In this document: one piece after another, positions 42,324 to 54,237 of the stretch
How positions within the stretch are numbered: position 1 is the stretch's first letter
Layout: every line of letters starts with the position of its first letter
Source of the DNA: Hygrophila difformis
Lineage: Eukaryota > Streptophyta > Magnoliopsida > Lamiales > Acanthaceae
Assembly: GCA_030278955.1 (NCBI GenBank)
Contig: JAOANR010000010.1
Coordinates: 14,367,086-14,431,085, forward strand
Length of the DNA: 64,000 nt
Direction: 5' to 3'
Notes under the pieces: model-generated
Told to the model about the DNA's origin: nothing
Databases searched by the model: none
Seen by the model: the letters and a program-made list of their open reading frames with translations, nothing else
Position numbers and translations under genes: made by a program

Positions 42324-45300
42324 ATGAGTCAAAGGTGGAACTACACCCAGCCTCCTCTTCTAGATGGCACCAACTTTGCCTTCTGGAAGAACAAGATGCG
42401 GTCCTTTCTGATGTCCATAGATGATCTGGCTTGGAATGCTGTTCTGGTCAAATATGTTGCTCCCAGTGTTACCAAGGATGGGGTGACCACCCCCAAGGAC
42501 ATGAATGACTGGAGCAAGGAAGAAAAGGGTCTATCCAACATGAACTCAAAAGCCCTGCATGCCCTCTTCAGTGCTGTGTCAGATGACCAATACTTCCTTA
42601 TCTCCAACTGCACCACTGCGTATGAGGCTTGGGAAATCTTGGTAAACTCTTATGAGGGTACCACATCAGTAAGGAGATCTAAACTCATTGCTCTTGATGC
42701 TGAATTTCATAAAATGTGTATGGATGAGCATGAGACTGTTAATAGTTTTTTTGGCAGAATTCGAACTCTAACCAACCAAGCTCAACAGCTTGGGAAAACT
42801 TACTCGAATGAAGAGATTGTGACTAAGATTGTAGGTACACTTCCGGAGACGTTCTACCCCAAGATTGCTGCCCTAGAGCTTCAAGCAAACTTTGCAACTA
42901 TGAGTGTTGATGAACTTATGGGGATCCTACAGTCTTGGGAAATGACTCACTGCAAGAAGTTCAAAGGAAAAACCACAGCTTTCAAAGTGGAAACTAAACC
43001 TCCGAGCACATCCTCTGGCAAGGAATCAAGTCCAATCCATGATGCTGACTCTGAGGATCTGGATGAAGAGGATTTGGCACTGCTAACCAAGAAATTGGCT
43101 CGCTTCCTCAGAGATAAGAAAACCAAGCAGTTTGGAAGCAAAAGGGGAGACAACTCTTCTAGCAAGGGGCCAGAGAGAAGGAGGTCTGAGAAACCTGTTA
43201 AGAAACACTCCAAGGAATTCTCAGAACCCAAAGGTCCTCAATGCTTCGAATGCAAAGGTTTTGGTCATGTGAGGGCTGATTGTGCTAACCTCAGAAGCAA
43301 GTCTCCTGAAGTCAAGAAGAACTACTGTGCTACGTTCAGTGATGAGGATATTGTGGAATCCAGTGATGATGAAGGAGGAGATGGAGTTGCTTTTGTAGGG
43401 TCATGGGATTCAGAGTCTAAGTCTGAATCAGTATCCGCCTCAGGTAATTCTTCATCTCATGTCAATACTATTATTACTGATGAAGCTTCTGCCTCTCCTT
43501 TCAGGGATTATGACATTGAAATTGAAACTCTTGGGAACATGTATGATGAGGCCAATCTCAGACTGGAACAAACCTCTGATGAACTGGATGGAGCTCTACT
43601 CGACCTTGTGATAAGCAGACAGGAGATTACCTTTCTCAACAATGAACTGGATGAGTTGGTAGCCAAATATTATGTACAAGGAGAAGAAGCAAGGAAATAT
43701 CTTCAGGAACTCAACACCTACAAGGATGAACACTTTGCTCAATGGAGAGAGCTCAGGAGTGCTGAGAACAGACGAGATGAACTGGAATACCTAGTTGCTT
43801 ATCTGGAACCTTCTCACAGGGATCTATCTGTTACTGTGGACGAGTTAGCAGTCCAAGCTGGTGAACTCATGACCTCTAAGAGGGAACTCACAGAGCAAGT
43901 GGAGCAGCTCAGTGCTGAGAGAGATAACTTCCAACAAGAAGTGATCGGACTATCTGAGAAAGTTCACAATCTCACTACAGTCAATGGAGCACTCGTTGAT
44001 CAAGTCACAGATCTCACCTGTCAGAAGGATGATCTTCAACATCAAGTGACTGAGCTAACAAGTCAAGTCCAGGAACTTTCTGCTAAGGTCACAAAGTCAG
44101 AAGAGTTAACCAGCAGATTGAACAAAGGGAAGGATGTTCTTCAGGAAATCATTGCTGCTTCAAAGGCTCATGGAGACAGGAGAGGAATCGGTTATGTGAA
44201 AGGTTGCACTACTTCCACTCATAGGGTCTTTGTCAAAGAAGGAAGCAGTTCGTCTGATGTATCTAAGGAAGAAAGGAGCTCCTCTGACAACTCAACCAAA
44301 GGAGCCAGCACCAGCAGAACACTCAAGAGAAGAAAGAGTAGGAAGCACACCCCTGAAGGTGAACTTCTGAAATGTGATTACTGCAGGTCCTATGGTCACA
44401 TGACAAAGGCATGTAGATTACTTGCCAGAGATGCTTTGTCTGGACGACCCATGTTCTGGCCAAATGAGAACTTAAAGAAATTATTCGTCAGAAGAGAATG
44501 GAGAGCCAAACGGAAGATGGTATGCAATGTGGCCTTCCACACTGCTTCCAAGTCAGGAAAGAAGTCATGTTGGTACTTTGACAGTGGGTGCTCAAGGCAT
44601 ATGACCGGGTCAAGAGAACTTCTTACCAACTACCAAGAGATCAATGGAGGTCATGTTGTCTTTGGTGATGGCAAGAAAGGGAAAGTCATTGGAATGGGGT
44701 CCATTGCTGAAGAAGGTTTTCCTGCTCTTGAGACAGTCTACCTTGTGGATGGGCTGTGTGCAAATCTGATCAGCATCAGTCACCTCTGTGACAACAAGCT
44801 CAAGGTGGTCTTTGATGATGAATGCTGTGAAGTGCTCAACGCCAAGAAGAAATGCATCTTCAAAGGTTACAGGTCAAAGAATGATTGCTATATGTTGTCA
44901 CAATCTTGTTTGTTTGCTAACAGTGCAGGTTCCTCTGTAACTCAACTGTGGCATGAGAGGCTAGGTCATTTGAACTTCAGGGATCTAATCAGACTAAGCA
45001 GGAAAGAAAGTGTAAAGGGCTTGCCCAAACTGAAGAGGGATGAAGCTGTTACTTGTAGTGACTGCATAAAGAACAAGCAACACAGAACTTCCCATCAATC
45101 CATTGAGCAGTCGGGTTCAGTCCGATGCCTTGAACTCATTCACATGGATATTTTTGGTCCTACAGAGGTCAAAAGTCTTGGTGGTAAGCAATACGTATTG
45201 GTGTGTGTTGATGATTACTCTCGATATACTTGGGTATCTTTTCTTAGGGAAAAGAGTGAGGCACTCAAAGCCTTCGCCAAGCTGAGCAAACAGTTGATCA

Positions 45301-47612
45301 CTGAAAAGGAATGCAAAATCAAGAGGATCAGAAGTGACCATGGAGGAGAATTTGAGAGCCATGCATTTGAGGAGTTCTGCAGTGAACTTGGAATCAATCA
45401 TGAATTCTCTGCTCCAAGAACACCTCAACAGAATGGAGTGGTGGAAAGGAAAAATCGAACCATTCAAGAGATGGCCAGGGTTATGCTCAACTCAAAGGAT
45501 GTTCCTCAATTCCCGTGGGCTGAAGCTGTTCACACTGCCTGTTACATCTCAAATAGAGTCCACTTGAGACCCAAACATCAGAAGACTCCCTATGAACTGT
45601 GGAAGGGTAAAAAGACCACTATCTCTTACTTTCATACTTTTGGTAGTACTTGTTTTGTTCTCAATGACAGGGACCATCTCGGGAAGTTTCAAGAGAAAAG
45701 TGAAGAAGGAATCCTTGTTGGATATTCTTCCACAAGCAAAGCCTACAGGGTCTATCTTCCAAACTCCAGAAAGGTGGTTGAATCTGCTAATGTTACCTTT
45801 GTTGATAAGCCTAGCAGATCCCCTTGCCCTGCTGATGCTAAAAATCAAGAAGACTCTGGTTTGAACAACTTGGAATCATCTTCTTCTGACAACAAGGAGA
45901 ATACACCAGCTCGTGCAGTTGACACAGATACCAGTTCAGTTTCTCCTACTCCCTCAAGAAGGGTGCACAGAAACCATGATGAAGATGACTTGATAGGTGA
46001 TCTTAACGAAGGGAGAAGGACTCGGATCAAGAAGAAGATTGACTACAAGGAGCTAGCAGGTCTACACTGCTTTACTTCCAGAATAGAGCCAAAGAAGGTT
46101 GAAGAAGCTCTGGAAGATGAACATTGGATCCTTGCCATGCAAGAGGAACTGGAACAGTTTGCCAGAAATGAAGTATGGACCTTGGTGAAGAGACCAGATG
46201 ATGTGAATGTGATTGGAACCAAATGGATCTTCAAGAACAAGTCTGATGAAAATGGCAACATCACCAGGAACAAAGCCAGGCTAGTTGCTCAAGGGTACAC
46301 TCAAGTTGAAGGAGTGGATTTCTCTGAAACCTTTGCTCCTGTTGCTAGACTTGAGGCTGTCAGGCTGCTGATAGCCATTGCTTGCACTTTTGAGTTCAAA
46401 CTTTATCAGATGGATGTCAAAAGTGCTTTTCTTAATGGGTGGCTGAAGGAAGAAGCTTTTGTAGAGCAGCCAAAAGGATTTGAAGACTCTCACTATCCAG
46501 ACCATGTTTACAAACTGAACAAAGCTCTTTATGGGCTCAAACAAGCTCCAAGAGCTTGGTATGATCGCTTGTCATCCTACCTACTTGAGAAGGGATATGT
46601 TCGTGGCAATGCTGACAAGACTCTCTTCATCAAGAGAGAAGAAAAAGGGTTTCTGATAGCCCAAATATATGTCGATGACATAGTGTTTGGATCAACCAGT
46701 CAAGCTCTAAAGGATGAATTCATCAGCATCATGAGTAAGGAATTTGAAATGAGTCTAGTTGGTGAACTAACTTTTTTCTTAGGTCTGCAGGTTACTCAGA
46801 AGAAGGAAGGAATTTTTCTGAACCAATCCAAATATGCCAAGAATCTTGTGAAAAGATTTGGCATGGAGTCCAGCAAGGCTGTTTGAACTCCCATTGGGAC
46901 TAGTGACAAACTGAACAAAGATGCTTCTGGTAAATCAGTCGATTGTAAATTATACCGAAGTATTATTGGTAGTTTGTTATATCTTGCAGCTAGCAGGCCA
47001 GATATCAGTTATGCTGTGGGAGTTTGCGCTAGATATCAAGCTGATCCCAAGGAATCACATCTCCATGCTGCAAAAAGGATCATCCGATATGTGGCTGGAA
47101 CTGTTGATCTTGGAATTTGGTACTCCAAGAACTCAAGCATTCAGCTCATTGGTTACAGCGATGCGGACTGGGCAGGGTGTGCTGATGACAGAAAAAGCAC
47201 CACTGGAGGATGCTTCTATGTTGGAACAAATCTTGTGAGCTGGTACAGCAAGAAGCAAAGCTCTATTTCCCTCTCCACTGCTGAAGCTGAGTACTTAGCC
47301 GCAGGAAGCTGTTGTGCTCAACTCCTTTGGATGAAGCAGATGATCAAAGACTATGGCATTGATCACAAGGAGCTGTTCCTGCTGTGTGACAACATGAGTG
47401 CGATTAACATAGCCAAGAATCCTGTCCAGCATAGTCGAACTAAGCATATAGAGATCAGACATCATTTCATTCGTGATTTGGTGGAAGAAGGAATCGTGTC
47501 CATTTCACACGTTGGGACCGAACAACAACATGCAGACATATTCACTAAGGCCCTGAATGGTGATCGGTTTGAAGCCCTTAGGCGCGAGCTTGGGCTTTGT
47601 TACATGGACTAA
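42324..47612 (+). pseudogene. Sirevirus gag-pol polyprotein with one premature stop
   Basis: It starts at ATG 42324, 33 bases after the primer site. Gag covers about residues 1-730: capsid region, first knuckle CFECKGFGHVRADC (about 306), a long coiled coil (about 390-620) and second knuckle CDYCRSYGHMTKAC (about 685). Protease DSG is near 750. Integrase has HERLGH...CSDC, D in HMDIFGP, D in RSDHGGEF and E in PQQNGVVER (about 870-1040). RT has QMDVKSAFLNG (about 1360) and YVDDIVFGS (about 1448). A TGA stop at 46884-46886 (probably from CGA) precedes RNase H (SDADWAG, AEAEYLA), which stays in frame to 47612. Apart from this stop the frame is whole. Confidence 0.95.
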
Positions 47613-47971
47613 GATGCTGGATCAGACTCTCCCCCATGGTGTACACTGTAAGATCCACTAGGCCCAATCAATTCTTGATTACTAACCTTGGGCTGCAGGA
47701 TTTATATTCTCTAGGGGGAGATATTTAAAGCCCATCAGAAAGGCCCAAAGGTCAAATCCAATGTTATTCTGATGGTGCTGGTCAAAATCCAGTGTAGTCT
47801 CTACTCTGTCTTATCACTGGCGGGAAAGTATATTTTATTTCCCTATGAACTCGTGCAGAATCATTACCTTCTCTGATCTTGCTCGCTTCGTCTTCCTTGT
47901 GCTTTCGTTTATTTTTCTTTCGTGTTCGCTTCACTTGTTTCTTGCCCTAAGTGTTCTTGTGCAGATTTTCA
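47613..47971 (+). other. Spacer between Sirevirus pol and ORF2
   Basis: It contains a polypurine-like run CTAGGGGGAGATATTTAAAG (47711-47730). Near its end lies a pyrimidine-rich tract with CCCTAAG and a TTCTTGTGCAG acceptor-like site (47945-47964), 7 bases before the ORF2 start. ORF2 may therefore be expressed from a spliced RNA; this is inference. Confidence 0.5.
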
Positions 47972-50290
47972 ATGGTGAAAACAAGGGGTTTGAAGAAAGC
48001 CCTTGAGGCTACTGGGGAACCCTCTTCTCCCACAAAGAAAACCAGTGCAGAGGGTGATTTTGGAAAATCCCTACAGGATTGGCATAAGAAGAAGAAGGCG
48101 AAGGCTGAAAAGGTTCGGACCACTGTTCCCAGTGATCCTTTGGACATTAGGAATGAACTCCGAGACGCAGGGGTTGCGGTTACAGAAGAGGCGGAAACCA
48201 TTTCGGAGGTTGAACCCACGTCCACAATGGAACCCTCCAACTCTGCGACGGTTGAAGAACAGGCGGTTACTGCTAATGAGGAGCCTATTACTAGTTCTGA
48301 TCCGCCGCCTGAGGATGCTGCTACCATGGATTCTCCTAAGAACTTGCGTACGCTTGCCAAGACTGCTTCAACCTCTTCCAAAGGAAAGAGCGCAAAGAAA
48401 GGTAGTAAATCTGCTTCGATTTCCTCTAATGTTGCTACAAGATCTTCTACAGGGAAAACGGCTGCAGTAGAAACTACTTCGTTGGCCCCTCCTACGACCA
48501 CAAAGAACCCCATTGCTGCTGTCCCCTTGACTGCAGTAACACCTTCCGGAGTTGTGTCTCAAGGAGCCAAGGAGAAGAATGCACCAGTCTCCCAAAGTAC
48601 AGGACAAGTCAGTCGTGGGAAATCATCCAAGAAAAGTGCTCCTCATCCCAAAGCTGTTGTAGACCCTATTCAGATTCATCCTCCTGCTGTTGATCCTATA
48701 ACCCCTTCCAAGGAACCTGAGGTGATTGAGAAACCAATCTCTGAGGCACAAGGTGTGGAGACTCAACCTGCTGATGTCAATGCTGAGGAATCCTCTGGAG
48801 ATGCGTCTGAAGAAGAAGGTGGCAATGTCGAGGCGACTGCTGGAGAACCAGAAGAGAATGCTGTGGAAGAAGAGAATGTAGAAATTGCTGGTGAAGACAA
48901 TGGTGCTGAATCTGAAGAAGGAGATTCATCGGGAGAAGAAAGCTCTGAGTCCGAACATGCTGAAGTTGCTACTCAATTTAAAACTGGGACAGGTTCTAAA
49001 GTGGCCAGAGTACCTATTGAGAAAGTTCAGAGGGTAGAAGTGTCTGAAAGCGAATATGAGGTCTCAGGAGAGCATCACACTGAGGGGGAGAAATCTGAAA
49101 GTGATGAAGTCCAGGTTGTTCAGAAACCTACTCCCAAGGTTCAAGCCTCGGTGTCCAAGAACATCAAGTCCACCAAGAGAGTTCGTGATCCTGATGAGGC
49201 ACCTGAGGATAGAAAGAAAGCCAAAGAAGATTCTAAAGGAAATTCTAGCCGGATTGATAAGCAACTGCCTTTGCACCCAGGAAATGCTTCTGGTTACAAG
49301 TTCTACTATTCAGCGGGCAGAGCATACTATGATACAGTATTGAAGAAGAATAAGATTCGTGTGGAGAGCAGATTCTGTGGAAAGAAGTACCAGGAGTTAG
49401 GATGGACCATCTATCTAGAAGAAAGGGATTTGTTTGAATGGACTTCCAAATGGAACAGGTTCAGACCTGATCTAGTAAGGGAATTCTATGCCAACCTCCA
49501 AAAGGACTTTCTCCAGGAAGGATCAACTTGGTACTGCAAGAATTATACTAGGGGAATCATTTATGAAGTCACCTCGGCCAAGATCAATAACCTGCTTGGT
49601 CTTCCAGAAGTCTCATTCGAAAGTGTCTACCAACCAGGGACTGTATTTGATAGTGACTTAGTAGCTCATGCAGTGACCAAAGGAGAAGTTCAACGCATGC
49701 CAGGCAGAGGAATCAGTCCGAAGGACCTTACTCAGAAGTACCATTTGCTCTACAAATTTTGTGCCTCCAACATACTGCCTACCTCAAATCACTCCTTGGT
49801 GTCCCGTGAGATGTGTCACCTCATTTATGCCATTGAAGAAAAGGAACAGATCAACTTTGGTTACTTGGTACTTTCCCAGTTTGGCAAGCTTGCTCAGTCA
49901 ATCAAGAATGATGGAAAGACTCTGCTTCCATATCCTGCCCTGATCACTGCGTTTCTGGAATCTGAAAATATCTTTGGAGATAGGAAGGAGACCACTGATG
50001 AGATAAACAAGTTTGCTCTCTCCCAAGCAGTGCTCAAGAAAGTACCAGATCTTCCAGGCATTGATGGATCCCTCAGTCGACAAAGTGCTCTTCATAGAGC
50101 AAATGCCATCTTCTCCAGTGTCACAGATGAGGTCCGGGTGCTGAAAGATGCCCTTGAGGCTCTGGAGAAGAAGCTGGAACAGGGTCGTGCTCTCATGCCA
50201 GACTACTGGTCCGATGAACCTAATGCAATTTCTCATGCTGATGATGATGATGAAGAATCTGAGGAAGGTTCAGAAGAGGAGCCCGAGTGA
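47972..50290 (+). CDS. Sirevirus accessory ORF2 (772 aa), intact
   Basis: The ATG at 47972 (MVKTRGLKK) is preferred to 47951, because the extra seven codons overlap the acceptor-like site. Residues 1-370 are low-complexity Ser/Thr/Glu-rich with basic patches (HKKKKAKAEK near 39, likely nuclear localisation) and acidic tracts. Residues about 426-700 form a folded domain (RFCGKKYQELGW, LVREFYANLQ, INNLLGLPE) like the 'putative plant transposon protein' domain seen in many plant retroelement ORFs. The last 18 residues are acidic. No signal peptide or membrane segment is visible, unlike the env-like proposal for SIRE1. Its position after pol matches the extra ORF of Sireviruses. Function unknown; the open frame suggests it was used recently. 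Confidence 0.85.
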   Translation: MVKTRGLKKALEATGEPSSPTKKTSAEGDFGKSLQDWHKKKKAKAEKVRTTVPSDPLDIRNELRDAGVAVTEEAETISEVEPTSTMEPSNSATVEEQAVTANEEPITSSDPPPEDAATMDSPKNLRTLAKTASTSSKGKSAKKGSKSASISSNVATRSSTGKTAAVETTSLAPPTTTKNPIAAVPLTAVTPSGVVSQGAKEKNAPVSQSTGQVSRGKSSKKSAPHPKAVVDPIQIHPPAVDPITPSKEPEVIEKPISEAQGVETQPADVNAEESSGDASEEEGGNVEATAGEPEENAVEEENVEIAGEDNGAESEEGDSSGEESSESEHAEVATQFKTGTGSKVARVPIEKVQRVEVSESEYEVSGEHHTEGEKSESDEVQVVQKPTPKVQASVSKNIKSTKRVRDPDEAPEDRKKAKEDSKGNSSRIDKQLPLHPGNASGYKFYYSAGRAYYDTVLKKNKIRVESRFCGKKYQELGWTIYLEERDLFEWTSKWNRFRPDLVREFYANLQKDFLQEGSTWYCKNYTRGIIYEVTSAKINNLLGLPEVSFESVYQPGTVFDSDLVAHAVTKGEVQRMPGRGISPKDLTQKYHLLYKFCASNILPTSNHSLVSREMCHLIYAIEEKEQINFGYLVLSQFGKLAQSIKNDGKTLLPYPALITAFLESENIFGDRKETTDEINKFALSQAVLKKVPDLPGIDGSLSRQSALHRANAIFSSVTDEVRVLKDALEALEKKLEQGRALMPDYWSDEPNAISHADDDDEESEEGSEEEPE

Positions 50291-50728
50291 TCTTTGCCAG
50301 GAATTGATCCAGAGGGGGAGTAGAAATCCAAAAATTTTTCTCTACTGTTGCAGATGATGAGCTCTCCCTGCTGCTGCCAAATGGGTAATATCTTTCTAAC
50401 TCTTAAACTTTTTATTGAGTTCTGTTTTTTAAGAAACTCTGGTAATGTTTTTTTTGTGCTTATGATGTGTGTCTGCTGATTATGGATTATGGTGATGGAC
50501 TGATGGACTTTTTTGTTAGATGCTTTGGTGAACATGTTATCTGGTTATTGATGTTATCATTCCTTTTGCTATGTTGATTATTCTGGTTGTATCTTTTTAT
50601 ATAGCATTATGGGATGTAATTGGTGGATGGATTGTTGGGTTGATGTATGTTCTTAGCTAGGTTTTGTAATAGATCATCTTCGGTTGGATTTTCTGTACTG
50701 GCTCACTTCCTGTCAAAAAGGGGGAGAA
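50291..50728 (+). other. Sirevirus 3' untranslated region with polypurine tracts
   Basis: The main tract CAAAAAGGGGGAGAA (50714-50728) abuts the 3' LTR. A second, AGAGGGGGAG, lies at 50311-50320. The rest is T/G-rich without coding. Confidence 0.7.
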
Positions 50729-51701
50729 TGTTGAGTCAAGGTTTTGATGGAAGTTCACAGCCGATGTTTGAACCCGATTGAAGAACATACACAACTCCAG
50801 TCGAACATGTGCATGGAAGAACTTTCCTTTGAAGACTGGAATTGGCCCAACGGATCTTTCCTAATCAGAAGGGAAAATACTAATGTTTGATTGCAGGAAA
50901 TCCTTCTGAATTAGAGAAAGATCAGTCAGCCAGGATTTGGGCTAATCACAACGGCTCTTTCCCCATTTAGCATCATGCCGTTTGAATTGACAGAGCTCAC
51001 TGGATAAGAATGGTTTTGGAGGATTGATTCAAACACTTCTCTCGACCTACATTCTGAATTCTCTCTGAAAACTCTCTAGAGCTCTCGGAAACAATTTGGA
51101 GAAGTGATCTCGATCTTCAGCCTTGTGTGCACAAGAAGTTCATCTACTGCTGGAAGATCGACCAAGCCTTGAGCACTCCTATCGATTGCTATCTATTCTC
51201 TGTTCAGTCCTGAATCGGAGATACATCAAGGAGAGTGCTTGAGGCGAAACAGGAGGAATCACCACAACTTATTCACTCATACATCGGAGGAGGTGTGCCT
51301 CACAGGTTACTTCAGGGGAAACTCAAAGTGGTTGCTTTGGGGAGTTGAAATAGGTGGGAAGCCTATACCAGATCCGGAGAAGGAAGCTGGTCATCACAAC
51401 TATCTGCCTGAAGTTTGGAGTGAAGGCAGTCAAAGTTATTTCATCTATTGTGTGTGGTTGTAAACCATTGTTGATAACACATAGTGAAATAATCTCCTGG
51501 ATTGGTATCCCCCAGACGTAGGCCGAAGGCCGAACTGGGTCAACAACTCGTGTGTTGTTTATTTACTTTGTGCTTGTTTTATTCCGCTGTGCATTTTATT
51601 ACACTCGATACAGTAATCTGTTTGTTCATTGGTGGTGTTCAGACACTCTCAGTGAACCACTGCTCAAAGTTACTCACTTGCTTAACCCAGTGGACCTAAC
51701 A
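50729..51701 (+). repeat. Sirevirus 3' LTR
   Basis: 973 bp, partner of 41304-42276, with seven differences by eye and no indel. TSD GAGTA follows. Confidence 0.95.
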
Positions 51702-51930
51702 GAGTAATGGTGCCACTGCCACACTTTTTTTTTTTTTTTTTGCGGAACAGGGAGGGTCGGAACCTATTTTAGCGCTGCTTTTAAAGTAGCATAAAGTGAC
51801 TCATTTTAAATTAAATTAATTGATTTTCCCTCGTATCTCATATGGAGTACTTCATTCACTTTATTTTATTAAATATAAAAAATAATTATTTTAAAAACAG
51901 AAGGAATGAAAAAGATAAATAAAATAGGGA

Positions 51931-52090
51931 ATGAGACTTGGCTCAAGCGGTCATGTCCCCTCCCTCCTAACCATAGGTTGGGGGTCGATTCCCACCCGGC
52001 CCCTATCCCTCCCCTTTATCCCCCCTTTGTAATTTGTGTGGCTTGGGCTCCCGCACACTTTTGCCGACACATAGGTGTCAATGTTTACCA
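51931..52090 (+). mobile_element. tRNA-derived SINE
   Basis: Head GACTTGGCTCAAGCGGTCATG (A box) and GGGGGTCGATTCCCACC (B box, about 51969) are followed by the body CCCCCTTTGTAATTTGTGTGG and TTTGCCGACACATAGGTGTC, with an A-rich end. The TSD is hidden in AAATAAAATA-type sequence on both sides. Confidence 0.78.
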
Positions 52091-52287
52091 AAAAAAATAA
52101 AATAAAATAAAATTATTTTAAAAATATGAAGTAACTATATAATACGGGTCGAACGATTATGTTCAGATATAATGCATGTAATTTTCGATAACTCCGTGAC
52201 TATATATATTACTGAATAAAATTTAGTTAGAAAAAGTGAAGTGCATTTTTTTACTTTTAAATTTTGAATTCAATATCAACGACTTAC

Positions 52288-52362
52288 CTGTAATTTGTGT
52301 GGCATGGGTCCCACCACCATTTTTCTGGCTTCGGCTTTGGCTTCTCCAAATATAAAAAAAAA
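52288..52362 (+). mobile_element. 5'-truncated SINE (75 bp)
   Basis: Carries only the SINE body end (GTAATTTGTGTGGCATGGGT...GGCTTCTCCAAA) and A tail. It lies between ATCAACGACTTAC repeats (52275-52287 and 52363-52375). Confidence 0.78.
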
Positions 52363-52442
52363 ATCAACGACTTACAAAAATTGTTTCTAGACCTATACGA
52401 AATCGATTTTATACCTTGAAATTTTAAATTAAATATTTTATA

Positions 52443-52760
52443 CTACCTCAGTTCTTAAACCTTTGCAGTTCTGCATTTTATATAATCCAATCATATTTTT
52501 AATCATTAATAACTCATATTGTATATAAATAAAACTTATAAAATTTTAATATTCTAAATGTATGGGATTAGATGAATCTAACACCTTACTTGACTATATT
52601 TATATATATATATATATATACTTCTATATAATAACTACGTTTAAGAATTTGATTAAAGTTAGTAAATGAAAATATATTTTTTTGGGTACAAGGACGCCAG
52701 GCGTAAATGAAAAGATTAGTTACTATGCAAATGGAACACATATATTAAAAGGGGATGAAG
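52443..52760. mobile_element. Degenerate Stowaway-like MITE
   Basis: Starts CTACCTCAGTTCTTAA after TA and ends TTAAAAGGGGATGAAG before TA; the ends are only partly complementary. A TA dinucleotide tract lies at about 52598-52620. Confidence 0.5.
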
Positions 52761-53078
52761 TATATCATACTTTCAATATTTATAATAAGAATTTTTTGTT
52801 TTTACGACTGAATTTGATGGTGAAACCTTGATAGTTAATTTGTCTCAATCGCGAAATCGATTGCCGTTAGCGAAAAATCAAAATTTTCGACTAATGATAA
52901 TTGTTTTAGTCATTGTGTACACTACAATTATACAAAATGTTAATTTTCTTTATCGATAACTTTGTACATCTTTCAAAGTGTTTGATTACAAATCAGCAAA
53001 ACGAATAAGTCACTATTATTGGTGGTGGGTTAAAAAAACCCTTGACCCTAAAAACTTTGTGTATTCCCACTACATTTA
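52761..53078. other. AT-rich spacer
   Basis: No gene, repeat or element end recognised. Confidence 0.5.
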
Positions 53079-53080
53079 TA

Positions 53081-53350
53081 CTCCCTCCGTCCCAGTAGAA
53101 ATGTCCCGTAGATTTTTTGACATTATTTATTATTCAACTTTGACTCAATATTATTATAAGTATTTAATATATGCTACATTTAAAAAAATAGTTGAGTTCG
53201 GTCTTATTAGATTCGTCTAATCATATAGTTTTAGAATATATATTTTGCATAATTTTTAGTTTTATATATTTTGAGATATTAACGATCAAAAAATTGCATT
53301 AGATTGTGTGCATAAATAAAATAGAACATTTTAAAATGGGACAGAGGGTG
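53081..53350. mobile_element. Stowaway-like MITE
   Basis: Ends CTCCCTCCGTCCCA and TGGGACAGAGGGTG are inverted repeats, with TA on each side (53079-53080 and 53351-53352). 270 bp, no coding. Confidence 0.83.
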
Positions 53351-53378
53351 TATCTTTTATGATTTAAATATCGAACCT

Positions 53379-53589
53379 CCAACGGCTGTAAACGAGCCGA
53401 ATCGAGCCGAGCTTTGGGTGTTTGAGCTCGGCTCGTTAAGTATTCAAGCTTGGCTCATGTTCGTTCGTTAAGCAAACGAGCTCGTGTTCATGTTCGAACT
53501 CGGCTCGTTAAACTTTAGAAAGGAACGGTTAACGAACGAACTTGAATCGAGTTTTGTTTGCTAATTATTTGTTTGTTCTACAGCTCTAT
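53379..53589. mobile_element. Degenerate hAT element related to 40634-41148
   Basis: The ends keep GGCTGTAAACGAGCCGA and CTACAGCTCTA, and the interior has the same CGGCTCGTT/GTTCGTTCGTTAA motifs. The 8-mer TCGAACCT flanks it (53371-53378 and 53590-53597). The terminal bases are eroded. Confidence 0.65.
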
Positions 53590-53597
53590 TCGAACCT

Positions 53598-54235
53598 TAA
53601 AGATTTGCCGAACCTCAATCTTTGGTATCTTTATCATTTTGCTTTTGTTTGGTAGTATAAAGTTCCAAGAACATTTTAACTTTTATATCAAATCCTTAAG
53701 AAGAATAATTAAATTTGTCACATTAAATGATATAATAACACGAAATATTTATTTTACTTCAAAACATATATAAGTGAATATTAATTAAAAAAAAAAGGCA
53801 CGTCATTATATTGTATAAACAAAATCAACAAAAACTATATAAATACAGTTTCAACTGCCAAAAGAGAGGAACTCAAAGGCCTAAAAGAAAAAAAAAATAA
53901 AAATAAAAATCAGAAAACAAATTATTACATATAAATTAAATGAAATTTTGTCTTCATTGTTGTATTCTGTAATTCTTGCGTTTGGTTCACCCTTAGATTT
54001 TTTTTAAATAAAAAAAAGGAAAAAGAAAAAGAAAAAGCCAGTAAAAAATTTAAATTCTTGCTAATAGTATTTTATTTAAGGGTGATTTCTATTTCTTAGT
54101 GAAAATTATCACACAGTCACCAAGAAGATGATGAAATCTCGGGTTGGCTTTTCAACATGCTGGAAAACTGGAAACTACGGAATACGTCGGTTACCCAAAT
54201 ACTTTTTTTAAAATTTTTTATTTTAGTTTCCTTTA
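53598..54235. other. AT-rich spacer
   Basis: A-rich and T-rich runs only; no gene or element ends recognised. Confidence 0.5.
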
Positions 54236-54237
54236 TA

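Larger units (their letters stand above)
41304..51701 (+). mobile_element. Sirevirus (Ty1/Copia, SIRE lineage), nearly intact
   Basis: LTRs of 973 bp (41304-42276, 50729-51701; TGTTGAG...CCTAACA) are flanked by GAGTA (41299-41303 and 51702-51706). By eye the LTRs differ at seven positions, so the insertion is recent. The long gag with two zinc knuckles and a coiled coil, the PR-IN-RT-RH order and the extra ORF after pol mark the Sirevirus/SIRE1 group. One premature stop in pol was found. Confidence 0.94.
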
